Shown here one piece after another: positions 31,596-38,033 of a stretch of 64,000 bases of DNA. The stretch lies in contig NZ_CP085876.1 of assembly GCF_013284245.2 (NCBI RefSeq), forward strand, positions 1,313,001 to 1,377,000, written 5' to 3'. The position numbers were made by a program, and so were the translations under genes. The notes under the pieces were generated by a model. It worked only from the letters and a program-made list of their open reading frames with translations, did not search any database and had not been told where the DNA came from. Each line of letters begins with the position of its first letter. Positions within the stretch are counted from its first letter, which is position 1. The stretch is from Brevibacillus sp. DP1.3A (GTDB lineage: Bacteria; Bacillota; Bacilli; Brevibacillales; Brevibacillaceae).

Positions 31596-31655
31596 CCCTT
31601 GCGCCACAAGGGTTTCCGAGCTTCAGAAATGGGCTTGCCCATAATTTGCCCATAT
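31594..31655. other. Probable left prophage attachment region
   Basis: Directly after sufB, AACCCTTG (31594-31601) and CAAGGGTT (31607-31614) make an 8-bp hairpin that looks like the sufB terminator but lacks a T-tract, as if its tail had been displaced by integration. Next come ATGGGCTTGCCCAT (31629-31642) and two 9-bp direct repeats TTGCCCATA (31635-31643 and 31646-31654) next to the integrase stop, plausible integrase arm sites. The core repeat cannot be fixed without the right junction. Confidence 0.5.
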
Positions 31656-32810
31656 TTATTTTTGGACGTATCGCTCATATAGTGCGAGAGCATCGTCCTC
31701 AATCTTTTTCGTAACATGTAGATACGTGTCCGCTGTGACTTTCACGCTTGCGTGCCCAAGTCGCTCGGACACGTATTTTATATTTGCACCAGCTTCAAGT
31801 AAATGAACGGCATGAGTATGCCTGAGGGCGTGAGGAGATAGAACGGGAAGTTCGGCTCGCTTACAAATCTCTTTAAAGTAATCACGGACCACATTGGTAC
31901 GTAGCCAGCGTCCCTCGTGTTGGTGGAAAATAATATTGTCTTTAGTGGGTTTGTAGTTTTTATACATTAGGCAAACCTCTTTTTGGTTTATCCTATGACG
32001 TTTCATTTGTTTTATTGTGATTTCGTCTAGTTTGATAGTTCTTTCACTGCTTTTAGATTTCGGAGTTGATAAGTATGGCTGCGAATTCAAGGGATAGACG
32101 AGAGTCTTATTAACCGTTAATGTTTTTGCATCAAAGTCAATGTCATCCCAGGTCAGCGCAAGTGCTTCGCCGACCCGAAGTCCGGTACGAGCGAGCAGTG
32201 TGAAAAAAGCATAGTATTGGATGGAGTGTTGGTATTTCGCATTTTTCACTGGAGCTTTTACACAGTCCAAAAAACTTTCCAGCTGCTCTCGGGTAAAGTG
32301 AGCCACCTTGCTTGACTTGTCTACTTGCTTTGGTATCTTGATCTTTTGAACAGGATTTTCCCGTAAAACGCGAAACTCGTGGACGGAATCATTCATAGCT
32401 GTACTGAATATGCTGTGTATCCGTCTGACTGTGCCTTCGCTGTAATGACCTCGTAACTCGTTGATCCATTTTTGGTATTCATTTCGGGTGATGTCTTTCA
32501 GTCGGTATTTTCCCCACCGAGGCAGGATGTTAAGTCGGACATTCCTTTCCTGGAGAGTATAGGTGATCGGCTTCAAATTTGGCCTTTTATATATCTCCAA
32601 CCAATCGTCGAAGAAGCTATCTACCCGTTCGCCTCCGTTCTCAGCAAAACCAAAATGATTGATCTTTGATTCCTCTTCAGTTGCTGCGAGTTGTGCCTCC
32701 TTTTTGGTTCGAAATCCTCCTTTAGACTTTTCTTTTTGTTTTCCAGTTTGCCGATCAATAAACACTATCCGATATTCCCAGTTCTGACCACGTTTCCGGA
32801 AAGATGCCAT
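31656..32810 (-). CDS. Phage tyrosine integrase
   Basis: A 384-residue site-specific recombinase. The N-terminal arm-binding domain (RKRGQNWEYRIVFID, FRTKKEAQLAA) is followed by a SAM-like core-binding domain and the catalytic domain. Catalytic residues are Arg in ARTGLRVGEALALTW, HALRHTHAVHLLEAG (His-x-x-Arg), GHASVKVTADTYLHV (His and the nucleophile Tyr). The order is that of Gram-positive prophage and conjugative-element integrases. It points toward sufB, so its stop codon marks the prophage left edge. Confidence 0.96.
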   Translation of the reverse strand: MASFRKRGQNWEYRIVFIDRQTGKQKEKSKGGFRTKKEAQLAATEEESKINHFGFAENGGERVDSFFDDWLEIYKRPNLKPITYTLQERNVRLNILPRWGKYRLKDITRNEYQKWINELRGHYSEGTVRRIHSIFSTAMNDSVHEFRVLRENPVQKIKIPKQVDKSSKVAHFTREQLESFLDCVKAPVKNAKYQHSIQYYAFFTLLARTGLRVGEALALTWDDIDFDAKTLTVNKTLVYPLNSQPYLSTPKSKSSERTIKLDEITIKQMKRHRINQKEVCLMYKNYKPTKDNIIFHQHEGRWLRTNVVRDYFKEICKRAELPVLSPHALRHTHAVHLLEAGANIKYVSERLGHASVKVTADTYLHVTKKIEDDALALYERYVQK

Positions 32811-32838
32811 TTAATATACTCCATTTCAATTTGAATTT

Positions 32839-32870
32839 AAAAAAAAGCGCATCCGGTTGGGTGCGTCTTT
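32839..32870 (-). terminator. Intrinsic terminator of the RHH gene
   Basis: On the minus strand ACGCACCC and GGATGCGC form a stem with loop AACC, followed by eight T. It separates the RHH gene from integrase transcription. Confidence 0.88.
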
Positions 32871-33005
32871 TTATTGGTGCCTTTTTTGAAGCAATGTAAC
32901 AATGTAATTGCTCAAGCTTCTGTTTTCATTTTTTGCTTCTTCTTCAAGTTTCGTTTTTAACTCTTTGGGCATTGTTATAAGTGCCTTGGTAGTTTCTGAT
33001 GACAT
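32871..33005 (-). CDS. Small ribbon-helix-helix (Arc/CopG-like) DNA-binding protein
   Basis: A 44-residue frame too short for ordinary calling, with an excellent RBS (GGAGGTG, 7 nt before ATG 33005). It has a beta strand ALITMPKELKTKL, then a helix EEEAKNENR, then SLSNYIVTLLQKR: the ribbon-helix-helix pattern of Arc/CopG/phage regulators. It is transcribed away from the winged-helix gene at 33113. It may regulate integrase or its divergent promoter region. Confidence 0.8.
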   Translation of the reverse strand: MSSETTKALITMPKELKTKLEEEAKNENRSLSNYIVTLLQKRHQ

Positions 33006-33026
33006 GATTCTTCACCTCCTATCCAA

Positions 33027-33078
33027 AGTATAAACAATCTAATATAGTATTGCAATACTGTGTATCTATGTATATACT
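33027..33078. promoter_or_regulatory. Divergent promoters sharing one palindromic -35 box
   Basis: TTGCAA at 33050-33055 is its own complement. Rightward it is followed by a 17-nt spacer and TATACT (33073-33078). Leftward, on the minus strand, it is followed by another 17-nt spacer and TATACT (33032-33027). Both are near-consensus SigA promoters, for the 33113 gene and the RHH gene. The hexamer is the centre of the 14-bp palindrome AGTATTGCAATACT (33046-33059), a likely operator. Confidence 0.7.
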
Positions 33079-33079
33079 T

Positions 33080-33089
33080 TAGATATCTA
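33080..33089. promoter_or_regulatory. Palindrome at the start of the 33113 transcript
   Basis: TAGATATCTA is a perfect 10-bp palindrome just downstream of the rightward -10, near the expected +1. Possible second operator. Confidence 0.4.
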
Positions 33090-33112
33090 ATAGATATAAA
33101 GGAGATATCCGA

Positions 33113-33907
33113 ATGGATAAGAGCATGTTATTAGAAATGCAGCCGTTTAGTTATTTTGCTTCAAAGGAACAACTAAGACAGTCCATCAATGAACGGGTAC
33201 GAAAATTAAGAAATGAGCTTACTCCATCAACTATGAGTGTCCTGGATGTATTAAGGCTACGATCAATGAAAGTTTTAGGAGTTTCGTATCTGAAAATCGA
33301 GACAATTATGGCTTTAACAAAATTAAGCCGGGCAAGCGTGGAAAGGGCTATTAGAAAGTTGGATAAGGTAGGGATTATAAAAAGAGTGACAACTAGCAGA
33401 AAAACGGGGCTCCAGGGCGCGAACATGTACTATTTTTTACCCCTTAATGACGGGGTTGAGGTGACGGGGTTGGACAAGCCTAAAAAGCCTGATACGCAAA
33501 AGGTTGAGGCGCCCAAGCAGGAAGCTAATACGGGGGTTTTTAATACTCCAAGAAGACCAAAAGAAACTAAGAAAAATAACGTAAACGGAACGCACCTCGC
33601 GAAAGACAGCTCTGTAATTCCTTCTTACATCCCGAAAGAATTTGCTAAGCTGATCCAACAAGGATTTTCATGTGGAAGAGTAATCAAACAGTTCTGGGGA
33701 AAGGTGGTGATGTTTAAAAACGTTTCAGGATGGACTCGTAACGAAAACGTGTTGCCAGTTGCTGCTGACGCATGGGAATACACCAAGCACGAATACAAGA
33801 GGGATAAAAAAGAGTGGGAACTTGATCGATTCCTAAAATGTTTCTATGGAACGATGAAGCGGATCGAAGAGAAGAGAGTGGAGGAGTACGCAGCAATTTG
33901 GACGTAA
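33113..33907 (+). CDS. Winged-helix phage protein (regulatory or replication-like)
   Basis: A 264-residue protein. Residues about 25-105 form a winged helix-turn-helix (ITMSVLDVLRLRSMKVLGVS-like segment, then ALTKLSRASVERAIRKLDKVGIIKR with a wing to about 105). The middle (about 110-165) is Pro/Lys-rich and probably flexible. The C-terminal part (about 170-264) is Trp- and Lys-rich. Similar HTH proteins occur on Bacillus plasmids and phages, usually unassigned. GGAGAT lies upstream of ATG 33113. Function unknown; DNA binding is likely. Confidence 0.7.
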   Translation: MDKSMLLEMQPFSYFASKEQLRQSINERVRKLRNELTPSTMSVLDVLRLRSMKVLGVSYLKIETIMALTKLSRASVERAIRKLDKVGIIKRVTTSRKTGLQGANMYYFLPLNDGVEVTGLDKPKKPDTQKVEAPKQEANTGVFNTPRRPKETKKNNVNGTHLAKDSSVIPSYIPKEFAKLIQQGFSCGRVIKQFWGKVVMFKNVSGWTRNENVLPVAADAWEYTKHEYKRDKKEWELDRFLKCFYGTMKRIEEKRVEEYAAIWT

Positions 33908-33956
33908 TCTGATTAAGAAAATTATCTACGCAATAAAATTTTCTAAAGGAAAATGC

Positions 33957-33962
33957 TATACT
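33957..33962 (+). promoter_or_regulatory. Candidate extended -10 promoter of the regulator-peptide operon
   Basis: TGCTATACT (33954-33962) is an extended -10 (TGnTATACT). No good -35 is seen at 17 nt. It lies upstream of the structured leader and the 34233 regulator gene. Confidence 0.5.
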
Positions 33963-34017
33963 AACAAAGTGCAATTTACTTTCTTTAACAAATAATTGAA
34001 ATCTTGTATAAAGCAAA

Positions 34018-34111
34018 AAGCCAACGGGGTCTGCATAGTTGGTAGCTATGCAAACTCTTTACCACCAAGACGCACCCTTGGTGGCGGGCCGGAGCCACTT
34101 TCCGTTAGCTT
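34018..34111 (+). ncRNA. 94-nt three-way-junction leader RNA, unassigned
   Basis: The closing stem is AAGCCAACGG (34018-34027) with CCGTTAGCTT (34102-34111), one mismatch. Hairpin one is TGCATAG/CTATGCA (34032-34038, 34046-34052) and hairpin two CCACCAAG/CTTGGTGG (34062-34069, 34077-34084). A GC-rich CGGGCCGGAGCC joining strand follows. The element lies between a promoter-like site and the HTH-TPR regulator, 121 nt before its start. It does not match the riboswitch classes that I can recall. It could be a leader regulatory element or a separate small RNA. Confidence 0.5.
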
Positions 34112-34232
34112 AAATAATTCTACAGGGTAAAAAGAAATAGGACAAGTGGCACGAATCAATAATTCTTACAAAACCTGCCATCTACAATATTTGGTGAACG
34201 GCTTTTGCTTCTCAAAGGGGAGAAGTGATAAG

Positions 34233-35489
34233 ATGAGCGGTTCAATTGAAGAGTTAAACAGAAAAGAGTTTGGAGCTGCTTTAAAAACGCTCCGTGAAAA
34301 AGCACGCATTAATGATGCACGAGTCAGCCAAGAGAAGTTAGCAGAGCTCCTGGATGTATCTAGGATAACAATAGTCAATACGGAGAAGGGACAAAACGTT
34401 CCCAAGGCTTCGTTTGTTGAAAAAGCATACCATTTGTTTCAAAGTGGCGAATTGGTCATGAGGTATGTGCTAATACAGCAAGATAAGAAAGAAGTATCTC
34501 ACCTAGCAATGAAAATTCAGCCACATGACTATAAGCTCGCTATTCGGGTAATTCAAATGATTATGCGGGAATCGTTTAGTCAAGGGGATCTACATGGTGT
34601 GATTACAAATCTCTTTCGCTTAATCCTGTGGGACATCGAGGAGAAGGGAAAGACGAGTAGACGAAAAATACAATATCTAACTCAGGCGTTTATAAATTAT
34701 GATCCTGAACACAACGGATTCTTAGATTTGCTTGACGAGTTGTATCACATTTCGAAAAAACGGAAAAACTTCGATGCGTTTCTTTCTATTACGGAGGCGA
34801 TCACCCAAGAAATAAAGTTAGATGATCGGCGTTTATCGCAGTTATTCTATCAGGAAGCTACGGCTTTCTATATTAAAGGTCAACACGATAAAGCCTATAG
34901 GCTGTCTAATAGAGCGATAGAAGCAATGGCAGGGGTAGTTTACCAGCACACAGCGCACATCTACCACAGACATTCGCTTATATGTATGCAGCTTGCATTT
35001 TACGATGAGGCACTGGAACATGCAAAGGTTTGTTTGGAGATGGCACCAAAAGCGTCTGAACTGCACAAATTAGTAAAACAAGGCATGGCACGAATGTACT
35101 ACATGAATCAAAATTTTGATGAGGCTAAAGAGCTCTGGGACGAATTATTTAAGACAATGGGTAAAAATGATATCAGAAAAGTGCATTCGCTTAATGACAT
35201 CATTTTTATGGAAATCAGATTAGGGCATTTCGACAAAGCGGACAAGCTCATTGACGAATGTGACAGACTATTGCAACTTGCAGAAAAAGAAGAATGGTCT
35301 TTCTTCCAAGCAGAAAAGCTATTACTGTTTCGCAACAAAGTTCTGTATCACGCACAAAAAACAGGAGATTTTTTTCACAAAGATGTTTCTGACATGCTGG
35401 GGGAATTGAAAGTAAGCTATCTAAAAGATGAATTTGAGCTTACGAAAAACTTTGTCCTCGATAAGGCATTTTTGTCAGCTAAAATGTAA
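34233..35489 (+). CDS. RRNPP-type peptide-responsive regulator (HTH + TPR), arbitrium/Rap-like
   Basis: A 418-residue protein. Residues about 10-66 are an XRE helix-turn-helix (EFGAALKTLREKA, VSQEKLAELLDVSRITIVNTE). The rest is all-helical with tetratricopeptide-like repeats, for example YQEATAFYIKGQHDKAYRLS, HRHSLICMQLAFYDEALEHA, MARMYYMNQNFDEAKELWDE and IIFMEIRLGHFDKADKLIDE. This is the layout of NprR, PlcR and AimR receptors that bind small imported peptides. A pre-peptide gene follows after 26 nt. ATG 34233 follows AAAGGGGAG; the upstream frame to 34146 has no RBS. It probably controls the prophage switch. Family membership is well supported; the regulatory outcome is inference. Confidence 0.85.
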   Translation: MSGSIEELNRKEFGAALKTLREKARINDARVSQEKLAELLDVSRITIVNTEKGQNVPKASFVEKAYHLFQSGELVMRYVLIQQDKKEVSHLAMKIQPHDYKLAIRVIQMIMRESFSQGDLHGVITNLFRLILWDIEEKGKTSRRKIQYLTQAFINYDPEHNGFLDLLDELYHISKKRKNFDAFLSITEAITQEIKLDDRRLSQLFYQEATAFYIKGQHDKAYRLSNRAIEAMAGVVYQHTAHIYHRHSLICMQLAFYDEALEHAKVCLEMAPKASELHKLVKQGMARMYYMNQNFDEAKELWDELFKTMGKNDIRKVHSLNDIIFMEIRLGHFDKADKLIDECDRLLQLAEKEEWSFFQAEKLLLFRNKVLYHAQKTGDFFHKDVSDMLGELKVSYLKDEFELTKNFVLDKAFLSAKM

Positions 35490-35515
35490 TTATCACGACA
35501 AAGGAGGCATCATCT

Positions 35516-35677
35516 ATGAAGAAAGTATTGACTAGTGCTTTTGCTGCAATTTTGATTGGGGTTATCTCATCTGGGTCCACAGCGTTAGCTGGTCCACCAG
35601 AGGGGAACGGGCTTGTCGCTCCGTTTCCAACGAAACCGCCAGTCATCGTGTATGGTCCGCCAGAAGGTAACGGATAA
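35516..35677 (+). CDS. Secreted signalling pre-peptide with duplicated GPPEGNG (Phr/AimP-like)
   Basis: A 53-residue frame with a near-perfect RBS (AAAGGAGG, 35500-35507). Residues 1-25 are a Sec signal peptide: MKK, a hydrophobic core, and the signal-peptidase site TALA. Immediately after it comes GPPEGNG (26-32), then a Pro-rich linker LVAPFPTKPPVIVY, then a second GPPEGNG at the exact C-terminus (47-53). The two copies differ in four codons, all synonymous. C-terminal 5-7-residue pheromones are the rule for Phr, NprX and AimP. It is downstream of its presumed receptor gene, as in aimR-aimP. The mature form is inferred. Confidence 0.8.
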   Translation: MKKVLTSAFAAILIGVISSGSTALAGPPEGNGLVAPFPTKPPVIVYGPPEGNG

Positions 35678-35763
35678 ATAACGACTGTAAAATGTAAAGT
35701 GGTAACAGTTGTTTGTTAAAATTTCTTTGATCGCTTTACAGAAATTTTGGAAATAATGTCATA

Positions 35764-35802
35764 AAATAGTGGTAGGGAGTTGTCCCTGTCACTATTTTTT
35801 TG
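35764..35802 (+). terminator. Intrinsic terminator of the regulator-peptide unit
   Basis: AAATAGTG (35764-35771) pairs with CACTATTT (35790-35797), with an inner GGGA/TCCC helix and a following T-run. The 86 nt from the peptide stop to this hairpin could form a short noncoding tail. Confidence 0.85.
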
Positions 35803-35886
35803 TTCTAGGACTGGAAACAGTTGCAAAATGTACAAGATACTCATACAATAAATAAGAACCTATGTTCGATTCAAGGGGGAGAAAGT

Positions 35887-36042
35887 GTGATCACAGTTAA
35901 GTCAACAAAATGGACTCCAGAACTGGTAGGGATTTTACATAATCTATTGAAAGAGGACCATGGCGAAGCTCTCCAAAATATCGAAGACATCGTTTCGAAA
36001 GAAAATCCAAATAAAAGAAAGAACGACCAGTCTCCCCGTTGA
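35887..36042 (+). CDS. Small hypothetical phage protein
   Basis: A 51-residue acidic, helical protein starting at GTG 35887 after AAGGGGGAGAAA. It has VKSTKWTPELVGILHNLLKE and ends in a basic patch. The frame is open to 35821, but without an RBS. It lies between the peptide operon terminator and the convergent repressor gene, so it may be a target of the peptide-controlled switch. No family recognised. Confidence 0.55.
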   Translation: MITVKSTKWTPELVGILHNLLKEDHGEALQNIEDIVSKENPNKRKNDQSPR

Positions 36043-36058
36043 GATTGGTCGTTCTTAT
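36021..36058. terminator. Bidirectional terminator between convergent genes
   Basis: GAACGACCAGTCTC (36021-36034) pairs with GAGATTGGTCGTTC (36041-36054, one G-T pair), flanked by A- and T-rich tracts. Confidence 0.88.
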
Positions 36059-36429
36059 TTCAGTGCATTCAATATTCCAATTACCCGATCGAGGCTTTCG
36101 GCGTTGTCGTCCATTTCCATCAGGATACGAACAGCTTCTTTTTTCTTTTCGTTTACGTCTGGGTCATTGAGAATTTTTTCGAAAGCATTTGCCACTTCTA
36201 CCTGACCAGCCAATTTTAATAGATTCTCTAATGGATAGTCATAAGCGGTTGCCAGTTTTTGAAGAGTGTCAGTAGTTGGCTTTACTGTTTTTTTCGAACT
36301 CCGATTTACATTCAATTCTAAATCGCGAATGTAAGAGAAATTTAATTCGGTTATATCTGCAACTGCTCTCAAGGAGAGTTTTTTGGCTTTCCTCAAGGCT
36401 TCAAGAGTTTTTCCTAGTTCATTTTGCAT
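36055..36429 (-). CDS. XRE family CI-like repressor
   Basis: A 124-residue protein. The helix-turn-helix is at residues about 5-65 (LGKTLEALRKAKKLSLRAVA, FSYIRDLELNVNR, TTDTLQKLATAYDYP). The C-terminal part is helical and may dimerise. It lacks the S24 peptidase domain of LexA-type repressors, so induction by RecA-driven self-cleavage is not expected from this protein. ATG 36429 follows GAGGTG. It faces the cro-like gene across a divergent operator region. Confidence 0.85.
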   Translation of the reverse strand: MQNELGKTLEALRKAKKLSLRAVADITELNFSYIRDLELNVNRSSKKTVKPTTDTLQKLATAYDYPLENLLKLAGQVEVANAFEKILNDPDVNEKKKEAVRILMEMDDNAESLDRVIGILNALK

Positions 36430-36450
36430 AGTGGGTAACACCTCATTTGT

Positions 36451-36489
36451 GTTGTGTTCACACAACAAATTGTAGTATATATACGACAA
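36451..36489. promoter_or_regulatory. Operator-like palindromes between repressor and cro-like gene
   Basis: GTTGTGTTCACACAAC (36451-36466) has 7-bp arms. TTGTAGTATATATACGACAA (36470-36489) is palindromic except at two positions. A related half-sequence, CGTATAGATACAACAA, recurs at 36572-36587 beyond the rightward promoter: 14 of 16 positions match the complement of the second site. Confidence 0.55.
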
Positions 36490-36538
36490 AATGGGAAGAG
36501 ATCATTTGTTCTTTGTGGTGAATTTTTATAAAAAGCTA

Positions 36539-36567
36539 TTGACGATATGTTGGATGTACAATACAAT
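36539..36567 (+). promoter_or_regulatory. Strong rightward early promoter (PR-like)
   Basis: TTGACG (36539-36544), a 17-nt spacer and TACAAT (36562-36567) make a near-consensus SigA promoter about 80 nt before the cro-like gene. Operator-like sequences lie on both sides. Confidence 0.75.
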
Positions 36568-36648
36568 TCGACGTATAGATACAACAAAAGTTTGTTTGTC
36601 CACTACAATTCGTTGCCTGTAAGCAACACTAGGGAGGTGAATACCCCT

Positions 36649-36921
36649 ATGAAAAATAACATCAGGATTTTACGGAGAAGTCCAGAGTATGATCTATCTC
36701 AAGAAGAACTAGCAATTGCCCTTGGAACAACAAGGGACAGGATCAGCGCTATTGAGAATGGGGCTATCCCTGGCGGAAAATTGATGATTAAGATTTGCAT
36801 CTTTTTCAATCGTGATATACGCGATATTTTTTTTACCGAGGATGTTGTATGCACAATACAAAAGGTTAAAAAAAAACGCCAAAAACACGAGCCAAAAAAA
36901 GCTATTAGAAGTGCAGTATGA
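36649..36921 (+). CDS. Cro-like XRE family regulator
   Basis: A 90-residue protein starting at ATG 36649 after GGGAGGTG. The HTH is NIRILRRSPEYDLSQEELA, then GTTRDRISAIENGAIPGG, with the IFFNRDIRDIF helix of the XRE family; the tail is Lys-rich. First gene of the rightward early operon, opposite the CI-like repressor. Confidence 0.85.
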   Translation: MKNNIRILRRSPEYDLSQEELAIALGTTRDRISAIENGAIPGGKLMIKICIFFNRDIRDIFFTEDVVCTIQKVKKKRQKHEPKKAIRSAV

Positions 36922-37153
36922 CGAGCAAGGCCGTATGATGTTACATCCAGATTTTCACCCTAATCAAGGGAAACCATTCTCGGAAGAAGAGACGGCCTAT
37001 CTTTGTAAATTCTACGCTACCGATACTCTCAAATCTTTATCACTTGCTCTTGGGCGCCTTGAAAAGTCCTTGGAATATAGGATTAAGTATCTCAAAAAGA
37101 AGGCGCTATTTGATTACTACCGGGCCAAATGGGATCGACAAATTAATGCTTAA
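36911..37153 (+). CDS. Small conserved phage protein with DNA-binding-like helices
   Basis: About 80 residues with the pattern YDEQGRMMLHPDFHPNQGKP then FSEEETAYLCKFY, LKSLSLALGRLEKSLEYRI and KYLKKKALFDYY. Proteins with this layout are common near phage early promoters and look like a Myb/SANT-type helical fold. The start is uncertain: GTG 36911 overlaps the previous stop by 11 nt, ATG 36842 would overlap by 80 nt, and neither has a strong RBS. Function unknown. Confidence 0.65.
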   Translation: MQYDEQGRMMLHPDFHPNQGKPFSEEETAYLCKFYATDTLKSLSLALGRLEKSLEYRIKYLKKKALFDYYRAKWDRQINA

Positions 37154-37170
37154 AGAAAGGAGTGAACATT

Positions 37171-37449
37171 TTGAAAAAGTTAGTGGCTATAGATTTAGAT
37201 GAACAAGAGGTAAGAAATATGTGCCATGAAAAGATTTCGGAATTGATCAAGGAAGTCGATGCAGAATTAGTTTTTTGGGACAAGAAAGAGCTATTACGCA
37301 GAACCATGATGTGTTGGCCCACTATTCTTAATCAGTTCTTTTATGATCCCAGATTCCCCAAACATAAAATAGGCACTAAATGGTACTTCCCAGCTAGAGA
37401 GACTAGAGAGTTTTTAACTCAGTGGTTATCTGAACAACCCAAGCATTGA
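37171..37449 (+). CDS. Phage early protein (DUF771-like)
   Basis: A 92-residue protein starting at TTG 37171 after AAAGAAAGGAG. The pattern is DKKELLRRTMMCWPTILNQF, then FYDPRFPKHKIGTKWYFPAR and TREFLTQWL. This recalls small phage proteins of the DUF771 type, which look like excisionase-type winged helices. GTG 37162 is too close to the RBS. Function not established. Confidence 0.65.
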   Translation: MKKLVAIDLDEQEVRNMCHEKISELIKEVDAELVFWDKKELLRRTMMCWPTILNQFFYDPRFPKHKIGTKWYFPARETREFLTQWLSEQPKH

Positions 37450-37488
37450 TTGTTGGTTCTTAATCTGAATGAAAGGAAGTGACAGGCT

Positions 37489-37743
37489 GTGAGGTACGAC
37501 TTTGATTCTGCAATGGACCGGATAGCAGAGCTTTGGCGCATCTACAGACATCTTAGACATCAGTCAGCTAACGGGTCATGGGATTGGTGGATCGTGAATG
37601 AAGTGAACGAGCTGGAAAAGGAAATGGCAGCTGCCAGAGAATACGAAAAGGCCACTGCTCGCAACAGTGACCAATTCAACACACAAACCAATTTGAATAG
37701 TCCTATCCTACCACAGTTTCTGGGAGGTGGACAAGCTCTATGA
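37489..37743 (+). CDS. Hypothetical phage protein
   Basis: An 84-residue protein from GTG 37489 (RBS GAAAGGAAG). It is Trp-rich and helical in the first half (MDRIAELWRIYRHLRHQ, WDWWIVNEVNELEKEM); the tail is Asn/Gln-rich and probably disordered. No family recognised. Confidence 0.55.
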   Translation: MRYDFDSAMDRIAELWRIYRHLRHQSANGSWDWWIVNEVNELEKEMAAAREYEKATARNSDQFNTQTNLNSPILPQFLGGGQAL

Positions 37744-37805
37744 CACGATCATCGGAATAGCGGTATGAGCTTGAATCTATCTGAAAATACAGGGGGATTA
37801 AGGAC

Positions 37806-38033
37806 ATGAAATCAACGGGCGTGGTAAGAAAAATGGATCATTTAGGACGAGTTGTTTTGCCAAAGGAGCTGCGCAACACCTTTGATATTCCGGAAGGTAC
37901 CCCAATGGAGATCTTCGTGAACAATCACCAAATCATTCTCCAGAAGTATGTGCCTGGTTGTGTTTTGTGTGGAAGTGTTGAAGACGTTCAATCTCATAAA
38001 AGCGGGAAGTTGGTGTGTAAAGGATGCCTTTAA
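37806..38033 (+). CDS. AbrB-like transcriptional regulator with C-terminal zinc-binding motif
   Basis: A 75-residue protein. Residues 1-48 are a typical AbrB swapped-hairpin DNA-binding domain (GVVRKMDHLGRVVLPKELR, then PEGTPMEIFV). The C-terminus adds CVLC (54-57) and CKGC (71-74), a likely zinc site replacing the AbrB C-terminal helix. RBS AGGGGG. The stop overlaps the next gene by 10 nt. Confidence 0.85.
   Translation: MKSTGVVRKMDHLGRVVLPKELRNTFDIPEGTPMEIFVNNHQIILQKYVPGCVLCGSVEDVQSHKSGKLVCKGCL

Noticed and set aside
30258-31607. Minus-strand open frame of 449 codons opposite sufB
   Set aside because: Exact antisense of the conserved sufB gene with no RBS; the product is Cys/Phe/Arg-rich with no family. 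An effect of codon bias in a highly expressed gene.
34018-34111. c-di-GMP-I or another known riboswitch
   Set aside because: Isolated matches (GACGCA, CCGG) are present, but the conserved cores are not in the right helices.
34146-34232. Longer N-terminus for the HTH-TPR regulator
   Set aside because: No RBS; the added 29 residues lie before the normal start of XRE domains.
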